Assembly: GCA_965229765.1 (NCBI GenBank)
Contig: CBDDJT010000002.1
Span: 186,001 to 250,000 of the forward strand
Length of the DNA stretch: 64,000 nt
Direction: 5' to 3'
Origin: ASV31 sp965229765
GTDB taxonomy: Bacteria; Pseudomonadota; Alphaproteobacteria; Rhodobacterales; Rhodobacteraceae
The notes below the pieces were generated by a model. That model ran no database searches. It was not told the origin of the DNA and saw only the letters and a list, made by a program, of their open reading frames with translations. The position numbers and the translations under genes were made by a program. Shown in pieces: positions 50,788 through 59,841 of the stretch (the stretch's first letter is position 1; each line of letters begins with the position of its first letter).

Positions 50788-51226
50788 GCGGACGTCGTTT
50801 GGGTTAACGGCTACACCGACATTTCGGTTCAGCGGGTCGAGACAAGCGGGTTGCTGACCCTGGCCTTCGCGCCCCCGAAGCCTGCAGGTGGGCGCGCCGG
50901 TGACGGCAATCGGCACCAGCCACGGCGCGAGCGAGGCCATGATGGGCGCCCTGTCGGCGAGTGTCGCACAGGCGCTGGGGCTGGACAGCGGCACGGGCGC
51001 CTTCGTGACCGGGGTCGGCACGGACACCCCTTCGGAAAGCGCCGGGTTGCACCGGGGCGACATCGTCCTGTCGGTGAACGGCACCGACATCGGCACGCCG
51101 CGCAATCTCACGCGGAGCATCGCTGGGGATGCGCCGGGCACCGAGATGACGATCTCGGTCCTGTGGGCCGGACAGCCGCCAAGCGAAACGCTGACGCTTG
51201 GGAACCGGGCCGACCAACAGGCCTGA
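50788..51226 (+). pseudogene. Remnant of an HtrA/DegP-like protease with PDZ domain
   Basis: Two frames carry pieces of one S1C protease. The first reads TDISVQRVETSGLLTLAF, like the strand after the catalytic Asp; after a shift near 50870 the second reads SLQVGAPVTAIGTSHG, then jumps, without the catalytic Ser motif GNSGG, to a PDZ domain (TGVGTDTPSESAGLHRGDIV, LSVNGTDIGTPRNLTRSI). Only 112 aa are open from a GTG at 50888. It cannot be an active protease. Confidence 0.7.
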
Positions 51227-51792
51227 CGCCGGTTTCAGGGAGGGCCTGCGGCTTGAGACTGTGGTGGCGCCGGCTGGTGGCTTCCAAAGGCAAGTGGCGA
51301 AGAGTAATTTGCCGGCTTGAAATCACTGATTGCCAACTATCTCGGCCTCGCCGCTCTCGCGAGATGTTCTGCGATTGAGGAAAGACGGATATCGACGGCT
51401 TTCGATATCGCGTCGTCCGCGCCCTGCGTCGTCCTTGGCGCGGGCGCCGCATCGGGCAAACCTGCCTACCTTGTCCTGAACCAGTTCGAACATCCCTCAC
51501 CGGGCGCCCGATAATCCTGGCTTCTCGATATCGCACGGGCGGCGACGGCGACGCTGATCGAAAAAGCCACGTTGGCCGAAGTTGCGCGAGCGGACGAAGC
51601 AGCGCGCGCCGCTGGTGTTCCGCTGCGCGTCACAGTCATTCCCGACGCATTTCCGCGACCGGCGAAGGGCCGCGTCCCAGAGCGGCACCGGTGATCCGAC
51701 AGCTTACAGAATTGTAAGTCACACGACAGGCGCGCGGGTGTCTTCGCCCTTAGGCGTGGGTCCGGTTTCCTTGCCGAAGGACTGCACCTGCC
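51227..51792. other. Gene-poor stretch with unidentified coding fragments
   Basis: No complete gene is supported here. A short frame at 51317-51514 and a stretch at 51520-51693 (LLDIARAATATLIEKATLAE, then VPLRVTVIPDAFPRP) have a codon pattern like real genes but no start and no family I recognise. The patatin gene begins just after. I read this as remains of deleted genes. Confidence 0.45.
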
Positions 51793-52890
51793 ATGGCGTA
51801 CACTCCGCAAACCGTACTTCTCCTTCAGGGCGGCGGCGCGCTTGGTGCCTATCAAGCGGGTGCTTTTGAGGCCCTGTCAGAAGGACACCTGGCACCGGAC
51901 TGGGTCGCGGGGATTTCCATCGGCGCCATCAATGCGGCGATCATCTGCGGCAATCCGGCCGACCGGCGCGTCGAACGGCTGAAAGCGTTCTGGGACGGCG
52001 TCAGCAGCGGCCATGGGTCGGGCGCGCTGTTCGAGACCGCCATGCCACGATCGGCCTATACCCAATTCGCGGCGGCCACCGTCATGACAGCGGGCGTGCC
52101 CGGGTTCTTTGCCCCACGCGCGATTTGGGATTTCTGGCCCTCCGTGGGCAAGGGCGTCAGCATCTACCGTACCGATCCGCTGCGCGAGACGCTCCTCGAT
52201 CTTGTGGATTTCGACTACCTCAACGATCGCGGCCCGCGGATCAGCGTTGGAGCCGTTGATGTCGAAACCGGCAATTTCACCTATTTCGACAGCGTCAGCC
52301 AAAGGATCGGTCCCGAGCACATCATGGCCAGCGGCGCCCTGCCCCCGGGGTTTCCGCCGGTCGAGATCGACGGGCGGCTCTACTGGGATGGGGGTTTGGT
52401 ATCTAACACCCCGCTTCAATACGTCATGGACATCGCGGGCGACACCGCCATGACGATCTTTCAGGTCGATCTCTTCAGTGCGCGCGGCGGGCGGCCCGTC
52501 ACGCTGGCCGATGCCGGCCAGCGCGAGAAGGACATCCGATATTCCAGCCGGACACGGCTCAGCACCGACCGCTACCGTGTGCTGCACGAGATCCGCACCG
52601 CCGCCGATCGCCTGGCCGAGCGCCATCCCGAGCTGGCGGACGATCCGGACATGGCCGCTTTGCGTGCAGCAGGTCCATCCGGACCAATCGCGCTCGTCCA
52701 TCTGATCCACCGCAAGGAGGATTTCGAGACCTGCTCCAAGGACTACGAGTTCTCACGCCTTTCGATGCAGGACCATTGGGCGGCCGGTCGGAAGGACGTG
52801 AAGCGCACTTTGCGGCATCCGTCGTGGGCCAACAGAACGGAACAGGCGGACGGATTGCAGATCTTCGACCTGACCGGGGCGGATTCATGA
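51793..52890 (+). CDS. Patatin-like phospholipase/acyl hydrolase
   Basis: This 365-aa protein has an intact patatin Ser-Asp dyad: oxyanion LLQGGGALGAYQAGAFEAL, nucleophile elbow GISIGAINAAI, and DGGLVSNTPLQYVMD. The C-terminal DUF3734-type region (SRTRLSTDRYRVLHEIRTAA, KDYEFSRLSMQDHWAAG) identifies the subgroup commonly found beside acetoacetate decarboxylase and 3-hydroxybutyrate dehydrogenase, as here. It may release 3-hydroxy acids from polyhydroxybutyrate or lipids. It is the only intact member of that trio in this window. Confidence 0.9.
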   Translation: MAYTPQTVLLLQGGGALGAYQAGAFEALSEGHLAPDWVAGISIGAINAAIICGNPADRRVERLKAFWDGVSSGHGSGALFETAMPRSAYTQFAAATVMTAGVPGFFAPRAIWDFWPSVGKGVSIYRTDPLRETLLDLVDFDYLNDRGPRISVGAVDVETGNFTYFDSVSQRIGPEHIMASGALPPGFPPVEIDGRLYWDGGLVSNTPLQYVMDIAGDTAMTIFQVDLFSARGGRPVTLADAGQREKDIRYSSRTRLSTDRYRVLHEIRTAADRLAERHPELADDPDMAALRAAGPSGPIALVHLIHRKEDFETCSKDYEFSRLSMQDHWAAGRKDVKRTLRHPSWANRTEQADGLQIFDLTGADS

Positions 52891-52980
52891 AAGCGCTCAA
52901 AACCCCGGCGATGTTGCCACCCGCGCCTTCGCGATACCCTCCGCGCCGTTGCGCCGCCCCCGCTCGAAATCGTCGAGCCC

Positions 52981-53553
52981 ATGGTGAAGTTCGAATTCAT
53001 CCGGATGCGGGATTCGACCGGGTTCGGCGACGACACTGAAAGCGGACAAGTGATCCCCGTCAGCTTCGCGGGTCAGTCCGGCGGCCATGTTCATTCCATG
53101 TGTCTCGACGGCGAAGCGGCGATTGCCGGCGGCCCCGAAATCTGGGGCTTTCCGAAGAAACTCGCCGCACCGGCGCTGCGGGTCGAGAAGGACATGCTCA
53201 TTGGCACGCTCGACATGGGGTCGGTTCGGCTTGCCACTGGAAGCATGGGATACAAGTACGCGGCCTTCGATCCCGCGCCGGTCCTGAGTTCGATGAAGGC
53301 GCCGGGCTTCCTTCTGAAGGTCATCCTGCACGTGGATTGCACATCGCGCATCTGCGGACTGGTGCGCTATTGCCCCACCGATCTGACCATCAAGGGCGAA
53401 TGGTCCGGACCTGCGGCGCAGGAGTTGCATGACCATGCGCGAGCGCCGGTGGCCGACCTTCCGGTGCGCGAGGTCATTTCAGTCATTCACATCCTTGCCG
53501 ATCTGCCTCCCGTACTAGGCGAGGTCGTTCAAGACCATCTGGAGAAGGGCTGA
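52981..53553 (+). pseudogene. adc: Acetoacetate decarboxylase lacking its N-terminus
   Basis: The 190 aa from ATG 52981 match acetoacetate decarboxylase: MVKFEFIRMRDSTGFGDDTE, the catalytic lysine pair in EIWGFPKKL, ATGSMGYKYAA and VISVIHILADL. The family is about 245 aa. In the same frame upstream, DTLRAVAPPPLEIVEP continues the family sequence, but only about 20 codons fit before the patatin stop, so roughly 35-40 residues were deleted and no start remains. The core may still fold from 52981, but activity is doubtful. Confidence 0.78.
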
Positions 53554-53664
53554 ATTCGGCCGCAGTTCCTGTCGGATTTGTAAGTCTCGGGCCAGCCCGG
53601 CGCCTGGCCGGATCATCAGGATCAATATCATCATGTCCTTCAACGGACAGAAAGGCCTTCTACC

Positions 53665-54276
53665 ATGTCCACCGCAACCCTCGACACCCCCGCTTCGCGA
53701 CACGGCCCCCTGACGCGCCTTGCCCACGGCGCGCTTGGAACCGCCGTGGTGGTGCAACTTGCCTCGAGCCAATTCATGAACCCAGACAACGGCGGCAACA
53801 GCATCTTTGAAATCCACGAGTATATTGGCCTCATCGCGCTCGCGGCGGTCCTGTTGTTCTGGGTCACGGTCATGGCGCGCCGATACGGGAGTGAGCCGGC
53901 GGCGATGTTCCCTTGGTTCGATGTCGCGCGCCGCAAGGCGCTGTGGCAGGACACGCGCGCGCACGTCACAGACCTTGTGAAGTTCAGACTGCCCGCCTAC
54001 GCGGCGCATTCGCCTTTCGCGGGGGCCATTCACGGGCTTGGACTTGTGATCATCACCCTGATGGCGGCGAGTGGAACGCTCTACTACGTTGTCAACGCCG
54101 GGGACCCCGACGCAGGCGGCCTCGTCGCGGTGGCCATGAACGTGCACCGAGCCTTCGGCAACCTCGCCTGGGCCTACCTGATCGTCCACGCTGTCACCGC
54201 TGTGATCTATCATTTCGCCTCCGACATGAGCCTGCGCGACATGTGGAGCCTTCGCGGCCGTGGTTCGAAAGGTTGA
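53665..54276 (+). CDS. Cytochrome b561-type membrane protein
   Basis: This 203-aa protein has four predicted helices and spaced histidines suited to two b haems: LTRLAHGALGTAVVVQLASS, IFEIHEYIGLIALAAVL, AGAIHGLGLVIITLMAASGT and AYLIVHAVTAVIYHF. It would move electrons between quinol and a periplasmic partner or reduce superoxide, as other b561 proteins do. It has interrupted the patatin-adc-bdh gene order, lying between the truncated adc and bdh, and leads the run into the rhomboid-like and cydAB genes. Confidence 0.85.
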   Translation: MSTATLDTPASRHGPLTRLAHGALGTAVVVQLASSQFMNPDNGGNSIFEIHEYIGLIALAAVLLFWVTVMARRYGSEPAAMFPWFDVARRKALWQDTRAHVTDLVKFRLPAYAAHSPFAGAIHGLGLVIITLMAASGTLYYVVNAGDPDAGGLVAVAMNVHRAFGNLAWAYLIVHAVTAVIYHFASDMSLRDMWSLRGRGSKG

Positions 54277-54280
54277 ACGG

Positions 54281-54685
54281 ATGACCCTCAAGGGCAAGGT
54301 CTGCATCGCGACCGGTGCCGCAAACGGTATCGGTCCGGGCATCGCCCGGCGCTACGCCGCCGACGGGGCAATGGTCGCTGTCGCCGACCTCTCGAAGGCA
54401 TTCGGCGTCGACGCTATGGGCGTCGGCATGGATGTCTCGGAGGAGGCCGCCGTGAACAGTGGCGTTGCTCGCGTGGGGGAAACCTTGGGCCGGATCGACG
54501 TGCTTGTCTCGAAGGCCGGGATCCAGATCGTGCATCCGCTGGAAGAGTCTCCCTTCGCGGGCTGGAAGACGCTGCTGGCGATCCATCCCGACGGAGCTTT
54601 CCTGACGTCTCGTGCCTGTTTGCCTCACATGAAAGCGGCGGGCGGCGGCTCTGTCATGTCGCTGGGCAGAGCCCGGCCGTCATGA
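54281..54685 (+). pseudogene. bdhA: Truncated 3-hydroxybutyrate dehydrogenase (SDR)
   Basis: 134 aa of an SDR of the D-3-hydroxybutyrate dehydrogenase type remain: MTLKGKVCIATGAANGIGPG, GRIDVLVSKAGIQIVHPLEE (normally SNAG), and LLAIHPDGAFLTSRACLPHM. The sequence then changes to SVMSLGRARPS and stops, before the catalytic Ser-Tyr-Lys. A short internal deletion after VADLSKA is also likely. Normal length is near 257 aa. It cannot be active. Its stop overlaps the next start (ATGA). Confidence 0.85.
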
Positions 54686-55326
54686 CAGGCAAGGCTACCC
54701 TGATGTCCGGCCAGGGCCGTCAATCTGCGGCCCCGGTTCCCTTTCGATTTGCATTCACTGCATCCTTTCTCGCCGTGATGATCGCGGCGAACCTTGCCGC
54801 AATCCGGTACCTGCCGGGCGGCCAGGCAGAGGCGGCACAGGGCTTTGGCATCTCGCTGGAGGCGCTCTTGCGGAGCGAAGTCTGGCGTCTCGTGACGGCA
54901 AGCCTTCTGACCCACGACATGTCCATGTTCCTTCGGCAGGTGGTTTTCGCCGCGCTGGCCATCGGGTCTTTCGAGTGGCGCAACGGCTGGCGCCGGGCCG
55001 CGGCCGTTTTCTGGGGCACGGACATCGTCGGCACCGTCCTTCTTTTTGCCCTCGTGCTCGCCCCCTATGACATGCTGGCGGCCGACCCCGCGAATGCGAT
55101 GGGCAAGGTCTACGACGTTGGCATCTCGGGCGGTGGATTCGGCATCCTCGGGGCCCTCGCACGCGACCTCTCGGGACGCCGCTGGCCAGTCATCGCGATG
55201 CTTGGTTTGGTCGCGATCCTCGTCAAGCTGGCGTTGTGGCCCGAGCCGATTGCGGACGGCCTTCATCTGATTACCTTTGCACTTGGCGCGATGATCCCGG
55301 CATTTCCGCGAAAGGCCACCCCATGA
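54682..55326 (+). CDS. Rhomboid-like integral membrane protein
   Basis: This 214-aa protein has about six membrane helices. VGISGGGFGILGALARD matches the rhomboid GxSG nucleophile context, GLHLITFALGAMI could supply the His, and LLTHDMSMFLRQ lies where rhomboid helix 2 has its His/Asn residues, although those are not fully conserved. A rhomboid protease or pseudoprotease is the best reading. Start ATG 54682 overlaps the bdh remnant; 54706 is an alternative. The stop overlaps cydA (ATGA), so it is coupled to the quinol oxidase. Confidence 0.65.
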   Translation: MTGKATLMSGQGRQSAAPVPFRFAFTASFLAVMIAANLAAIRYLPGGQAEAAQGFGISLEALLRSEVWRLVTASLLTHDMSMFLRQVVFAALAIGSFEWRNGWRRAAAVFWGTDIVGTVLLFALVLAPYDMLAADPANAMGKVYDVGISGGGFGILGALARDLSGRRWPVIAMLGLVAILVKLALWPEPIADGLHLITFALGAMIPAFPRKATP

Positions 55327-56726
55327 CCGGTCTTTTCGATCTCACGGCCTTGGAGCTTGCACGGATCCAGTTCGCCTTTGTCGTTTCGGCGCATATCCTG
55401 TTCCCGGCCTTCACCATCGGGCTGGCAAGTTATCTCGCGCTGCTGAACGGCGCGGCCCTGTTCACCGGCGATGACACCTACCGGCGTCTCTTCGACTACT
55501 GGAAGACCATCTTCGCGGTTGTTTTCGGCATGGGCGTCGTGTCGGGCGTGGTCATGTCCTATCAGTTCGGCACGAACTGGGCGGTCTTTTCGGAACGTGC
55601 CGGTCCCATTATCGGGCCGCTGATGGGTTACGAGGTTCTGACGGCCTTCTTTCTCGAAGCGGGCTTTCTCGGCATCGTCCTCTTTGGGCGCAACAGGGTC
55701 GGCCCGACACTGCATTTCGCGGCGACCTGCGTCGTGGCCTTCGGCACGCTCATATCGGCCTTCTGGATCCTGTCGGTGAATTCCTGGATGCATACGCCAG
55801 CGGGGTTCAGCGTGGATGCCGAGGGACGATTCCTGCCCGAGGACTGGTGGGCCATCGTCTTCAACCCGTCGATGCCTTACCGTCTGGTGCACATGGTGCT
55901 GGCCGCCTACCTGACCACCGCCTTTCTCGTGGGCGGCGTGGGCGGCTGGCACCTTTTGAAAGACCGCGCCGACCCGCTGGCGCGTCGGATGCTGTCCATG
56001 GCCTATGCCATGATCCTTGTCGTGGCGCCGCTGCAGATCGTGGCGGGCGATCAGCACGGGCTGAACACGCTGGAACACCAGCCCGCCAAGATCGCTGCGA
56101 TGGAGGGGCATTGGCAGACGATGGAGGGGAATGTACCGCTGATCCTGTTCGGCATTCCAGACGACGAAACGCAGACAACGACGCACAGGATTGAGATCCC
56201 GTATGGAGACTCTCTGATCCTCAACCACAGTCTGGACGGGTATCTGCGCGGCCTGTCCGATTTCCCCGCGAACGAGCGGCCACGGATGGAAATCGTGTTC
56301 TGGTCGTTCCGTCTGATGGTGGGCATCGGGTTCGCCATGCTGGGCATGGCGCTCTGGTTGGCGGTTCTGCGCTGGCGCGGACGGTTGGCGGAAAATGCCC
56401 TCTTCCATCGCGCCACCGTTGGCATGGCGCCCTCCGGGCTTGCCGCCGTACTGGCCGGATGGATCACCACCGAGGTGGGCCGGCAGCCCTGGACTGTCTA
56501 TGGCCTGCTGCGCACCGACCAGTCCATGTCCGTTCTTTCAGCCGAGACGGTCGGTGCCTCGCTTGTTGCCTTCGTCATCGTGTACTTTGTGCTCTTCGGG
56601 GCCGGGACGCTCTATGTGCTGCGGCTTTTCCTTGTGGGCCCCGGCCAGCCGGAGCACGCGGCAGCCGTGGCGCGCGACCCGATCGGCGCCGCGCTCGTCG
56701 GCGAGGACAAGGAGACTGCACAATGA
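55323..56726 (+). CDS. cydA: Cytochrome bd/CIO quinol oxidase subunit I
   Basis: This 467-aa subunit of the bd-type oxidase has a haem-ligand His near residue 24 in LARIQFAFVVSAHILFPAF, the Glu residues of GYEVLTAFFLEAGF, LVHMVLAAYLTTAF with another haem ligand, and the signature GRQPWTVYG. The quinol loop is short, as in cyanide-insensitive CioA. It oxidises ubiquinol and reduces oxygen to water at high affinity. It overlaps both neighbours by 4 bp (rhomboid-like, cydB). No cydX or cydDC is visible nearby. Confidence 0.95.
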   Translation: MTGLFDLTALELARIQFAFVVSAHILFPAFTIGLASYLALLNGAALFTGDDTYRRLFDYWKTIFAVVFGMGVVSGVVMSYQFGTNWAVFSERAGPIIGPLMGYEVLTAFFLEAGFLGIVLFGRNRVGPTLHFAATCVVAFGTLISAFWILSVNSWMHTPAGFSVDAEGRFLPEDWWAIVFNPSMPYRLVHMVLAAYLTTAFLVGGVGGWHLLKDRADPLARRMLSMAYAMILVVAPLQIVAGDQHGLNTLEHQPAKIAAMEGHWQTMEGNVPLILFGIPDDETQTTTHRIEIPYGDSLILNHSLDGYLRGLSDFPANERPRMEIVFWSFRLMVGIGFAMLGMALWLAVLRWRGRLAENALFHRATVGMAPSGLAAVLAGWITTEVGRQPWTVYGLLRTDQSMSVLSAETVGASLVAFVIVYFVLFGAGTLYVLRLFLVGPGQPEHAAAVARDPIGAALVGEDKETAQ

Positions 56727-57733
56727 CCCTTGTTTCTTTCGATCTGCCCCTGATCTGGGCGGGGCTGATCGCCTTCGCCGTTTTCGCCTACGTGGTCCTT
56801 GACGGATTCGACCTTGGCGTGGCGCTGCTGTTTCCGTTTCTTCGGAAGGACGACGAACGGGCGACCGCGATGGCCGCCATCGCGCCGGTCTGGGACGGCA
56901 ACGAGACCTGGCTGGTCCTGGGCGGCGGCGGGCTCCTCGCAGCCTTTCCGGCAGCATACGGCATCATCCTCAATGCGCTCTACGTTCCGGTCACGGCGAT
57001 GCTTCTCGGGCTTGTCTTCCGAGGCGTGGCCTTCGAGTTCCGCGCGCGCAGCAAGCGGCGCAAGTGGCTGTGGGACAGTGCCTTCTTCGGCGGCTCGCTG
57101 GTCGCGGCACTATCACAGGGTGCAATCCTCGCGGGACTGCTGCAAAAGCCGGTCGTTCGGGACGGCGCCTTCGCCGGAGGGCCGCTAGACTGGGCGACAC
57201 CCTTTGCCGCGCTGGTCGCCGTGGCCCTGGTGATGGGCTACGCGCTGCTTGGGGCGAGCTGGCTGGTGATCAAGACAGACGCCACGCTGCAGGCGCGCGC
57301 CCGCGGCCTTGCTGAGGGTGCGCTCGGCCTGACGCTTGCCTTCATCGGGGCGGTGAGCCTTGCGACGCCCTTCCTCGATGAGGGCTATTTCGCGCGCTGG
57401 TTCCAGATGCCCGGCCTGATATTCAGCGTGGCGGTTCCGGCCCTTCTGGGCGTTGCCGCATATCAATGCCGGAAAGGTGCACGGGGGGGCCACGGCCTCA
57501 GAGCGTACCTCGCCGCGATCGTGATCTTTGGCCTTTGCTATGCGGGCATCGGAATCAGCATCGCACCCGAGATCGTGCCGGGCAGCCTGAGCATCGAGGC
57601 TGCGGCGGCGCCAACGAAAAGCCTGCGCTTCCTCCTGGTGGGTGCTGTTATCCTGATCCCCATAATCCTGACCTATACCGCGTTTGCCTTCTGGGTGTTC
57701 CGCGGCAAGGCCGATTCAAGAAGCCACTACTAG
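56723..57733 (+). CDS. cydB: Cytochrome bd/CIO quinol oxidase subunit II
   Basis: This 336-aa membrane subunit has the family start VVLDGFDLGVALLFPFL and the core motif VWDGNETWLVLGGGGLLAAF, then about nine helices in all, ending LTYTAFAFWVFRGK. Subunit II supports assembly and proton uptake. Its length suits the CioB group. It starts in the cydA stop (ATGA). The VOC protein gene follows after 25 bp. Confidence 0.95.
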   Translation: MTLVSFDLPLIWAGLIAFAVFAYVVLDGFDLGVALLFPFLRKDDERATAMAAIAPVWDGNETWLVLGGGGLLAAFPAAYGIILNALYVPVTAMLLGLVFRGVAFEFRARSKRRKWLWDSAFFGGSLVAALSQGAILAGLLQKPVVRDGAFAGGPLDWATPFAALVAVALVMGYALLGASWLVIKTDATLQARARGLAEGALGLTLAFIGAVSLATPFLDEGYFARWFQMPGLIFSVAVPALLGVAAYQCRKGARGGHGLRAYLAAIVIFGLCYAGIGISIAPEIVPGSLSIEAAAAPTKSLRFLLVGAVILIPIILTYTAFAFWVFRGKADSRSHY

Positions 57734-57758
57734 GGGAGGCCCGGCCTCCCGGCGGACA

Positions 57759-58256
57759 ATGAAGGAACAAGAGTTGACCGATCTGATGACCTGCCTGTGG
57801 TTCGACCACGGCGAAGCGCGACCCGCGGCGGAATTCTATGCCGCCACCTTCCCTGACAGCCGCGTCGGCCGCGTCAACGCGGCGCCGGGCGATTTTCCCG
57901 GCGGGCAGCAAGGCGTCGAGCTGACCGTTGAATTCACCGTGCTCGGCAGACCGTTCCTCGGCCTGAATGGCGGCCCGAATTTCAAGCCCAACGAAGCCGT
58001 CAGCTTCGTCGTCTTGACGGAGGACCAGGCGGCGACCGATCGCTATTGGTCGGCCATCGTCGACAACGGGGGACGCGAAAGCGCCTGCGGGTGGTGCAAG
58101 GACAGATGGGGGTTTTCCTGGCAGATCACGCCGCGAAGGCTGCTCGAACTGACGGGGGGTCCGGACCGGGACGCCGCACAGCGCGCCTTCGCGGCGATGA
58201 TGACGATGCACAAGATCGACATCGCCGCAATCGAGGATGCGGTTCGCAACACCTGA
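57759..58256 (+). CDS. VOC-superfamily PhnB-like protein
   Basis: This 165-aa protein has the 3-demethylubiquinone methyltransferase-like/PhnB pattern: MTCLWFDHGEARPAAEFYAA, FPGGQQGVELTVEFTVLGRP, FLGLNGGPNFKPNEAVSFVV and WGFSWQITPRRL. The fold is a glyoxalase/bleomycin-resistance type with no proven enzyme activity in this branch. It follows cydB by 25 bp and is 15 bp before the AHSA1 gene, so all three may share a transcript. Confidence 0.85.
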   Translation: MKEQELTDLMTCLWFDHGEARPAAEFYAATFPDSRVGRVNAAPGDFPGGQQGVELTVEFTVLGRPFLGLNGGPNFKPNEAVSFVVLTEDQAATDRYWSAIVDNGGRESACGWCKDRWGFSWQITPRRLLELTGGPDRDAAQRAFAAMMTMHKIDIAAIEDAVRNT

Positions 58257-58271
58257 CCGAAAGGACGCAAC

Positions 58272-58685
58272 ATGACGAATGGGACGATCACAATCGAGGC
58301 GACCGTGGCGGCGCCGCCGGACCGGGTCTGGCAAGCGTTCACGACACCCGCCGACATCACCGGATGGAACTTTGCCTCTGACGACTGGTGCTGTCCCCGC
58401 GCCGAGGTCGACTTGCGGCCCGGCGGCCGCTACCTGGCGCGCATGGAGGCGAAGGACGGCAGTTTCGGCTTCGATCTCGAAGGGATCTACGAAGAGGTCA
58501 CGCCGCCTTCGGCCCTGACGCTGGTCCTGAGCGACGGACGCAAGGCGCGCACGACCTTCGAGCGGGTGACCGGCGGCACGCGGGTGATCACGGAGTTCGA
58601 CCCCGAGGGACAGAACCCGCCCGAGATGCAACGCGACGGCTGGCAGGCGATCCTGAACAACTTCAAGGCCCATGTGGAAGGCTGA
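58272..58685 (+). CDS. SRPBCC/AHSA1-domain protein
   Basis: This 137-aa START-like protein shows the usual AHSA1 pattern: ITIEATVAAPPDRVWQAFTT, ADITGWNFASDDWCCP, DLRPGGRYLARMEAKDG and GWQAILNNFKAHVEG. Such proteins bind hydrophobic ligands or resemble the Hsp90 activator fold; the exact role is unknown. VOC and AHSA1 genes frequently occur side by side, as here. It is the last gene of this run before the lower-GC segment. Confidence 0.88.
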   Translation: MTNGTITIEATVAAPPDRVWQAFTTPADITGWNFASDDWCCPRAEVDLRPGGRYLARMEAKDGSFGFDLEGIYEEVTPPSALTLVLSDGRKARTTFERVTGGTRVITEFDPEGQNPPEMQRDGWQAILNNFKAHVEG

Positions 58686-58850
58686 CAGCAGCCGGTCTCG
58701 GCTGCCGTGGTGCCATCATCGCTCAAACCTCCACTGTCAATCCGAATGAATCAGGGCCACGCAGACCAATCAACGGGCTTTTTCCACACTATGCGGACTT
58801 TTCTGCCGTTGTTAATCTATGGACGTAGGTCTTCCCTTGGAAATTTACCC

Positions 58851-59753
58851 CTAGTTTTTTCGCAAGTGCGCACTGTATCGCGGCGCAAAATATGCTGTGA
58901 ACGCCTTCACCTCAGGTCGGCGGTAGGCGGACGGATTCACCAACAGCCATACGGTCGATCCCAAGTCTTCGGGTAACTCAATGCAGTGGACGAGCGTGTC
59001 GTCGCTCTTCATGAACCGTGTCGGGAGAACTCCAATACCGGCCCCCATTTGAATAGCGGTTTCCATAGCCTTGAAGTCTTGGCAAGTCATAGCAATCTGA
59101 TCCGACTTGATGCGCTGTAGCAGCCACTTATTGACCGGATGGATGGCCAGACTGCCACCAAAAACCAGATACTTATATCCACCCATTTCTGACTCCGAGT
59201 GGGGTAGATTAGATTTGCCGGCAAAGGACTTCGACGCGAACAACGAATGGGTAATCGTGGCAAGATTCCTGCAAATCAATGATGGATCGTCGATTTCCTT
59301 GTTTGTCCATCTGATCGCGATGTCCACATCTCCTGCCGATATGTCAATGGCGTCGTTACTTGGGACCAACTCAAAGTTCACGCTCCCATGGCGCTCGACA
59401 AATCCTTCGAGAATGGCGGAAAGGCGAGGATTAAATGCGTCCGTCACGGCAGTAATCCGAATGGTTCGGGATTGGGAAGACGCTAATTGGGCCGCCGTCG
59501 CATCCAATCCTTTGGCCGCTTTCTCAACTGCTTCGGCGCTCGGCAACAGCATCAGCGCGTCCTGTGTCGGTTTAAAACCTTGGGTGTTCCGTTCAAACAG
59601 AACCAGCTTGAGCACGTGTTCCAGTGCTTCAATGCGTCTTGCCACGGTGGGCTGTGCCATCCCGAGCGTCTTGGATGCCGCCAAGGTGGAACCGGCTCGC
59701 AATACTGCAAGGAAAACGCGCACATCTGACAGGTTCTGGAAAACGCTCTTCAT
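58851..59753 (-). CDS. LysR-family transcriptional regulator
   Basis: This 300-aa regulator has an N-terminal winged HTH (VRVFLAVLRAGSTLAASKTL, GMAQPTVARRIEALE) and a periplasmic-binding-like effector domain. I use ATG 59753; a TTG 24 nt upstream is also open. The coding sequence is visibly richer in A and T than the flanking genes. It is divergent from the 70-aa and DUF924 genes, with an 88-bp intergenic region that probably holds its binding site. Confidence 0.9.
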   Translation of the reverse strand: MKSVFQNLSDVRVFLAVLRAGSTLAASKTLGMAQPTVARRIEALEHVLKLVLFERNTQGFKPTQDALMLLPSAEAVEKAAKGLDATAAQLASSQSRTIRITAVTDAFNPRLSAILEGFVERHGSVNFELVPSNDAIDISAGDVDIAIRWTNKEIDDPSLICRNLATITHSLFASKSFAGKSNLPHSESEMGGYKYLVFGGSLAIHPVNKWLLQRIKSDQIAMTCQDFKAMETAIQMGAGIGVLPTRFMKSDDTLVHCIELPEDLGSTVWLLVNPSAYRRPEVKAFTAYFAPRYSAHLRKN

Positions 59754-59841
59754 TTTTGTAGAGCAGCACAACGCCAACGCAGATACCAGTAAAATTCACG
59801 CGTCCTTAGGCTCAATTCAAGGCCAATGAGAGGATCGACCA

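Noticed and set aside
52887..53039. Short plus-strand frame starting at 52887 as a gene
   Set aside because: It reads the N-terminal part of the acetoacetate decarboxylase in the wrong frame; the correct frame shows DTLRAVAPPPLEIVEP.
53611..53625. FNR-like site ahead of cytochrome b561
   Set aside because: Only one half (ATCAA) is good; the other half matches at three of five positions, so it is too weak to call.
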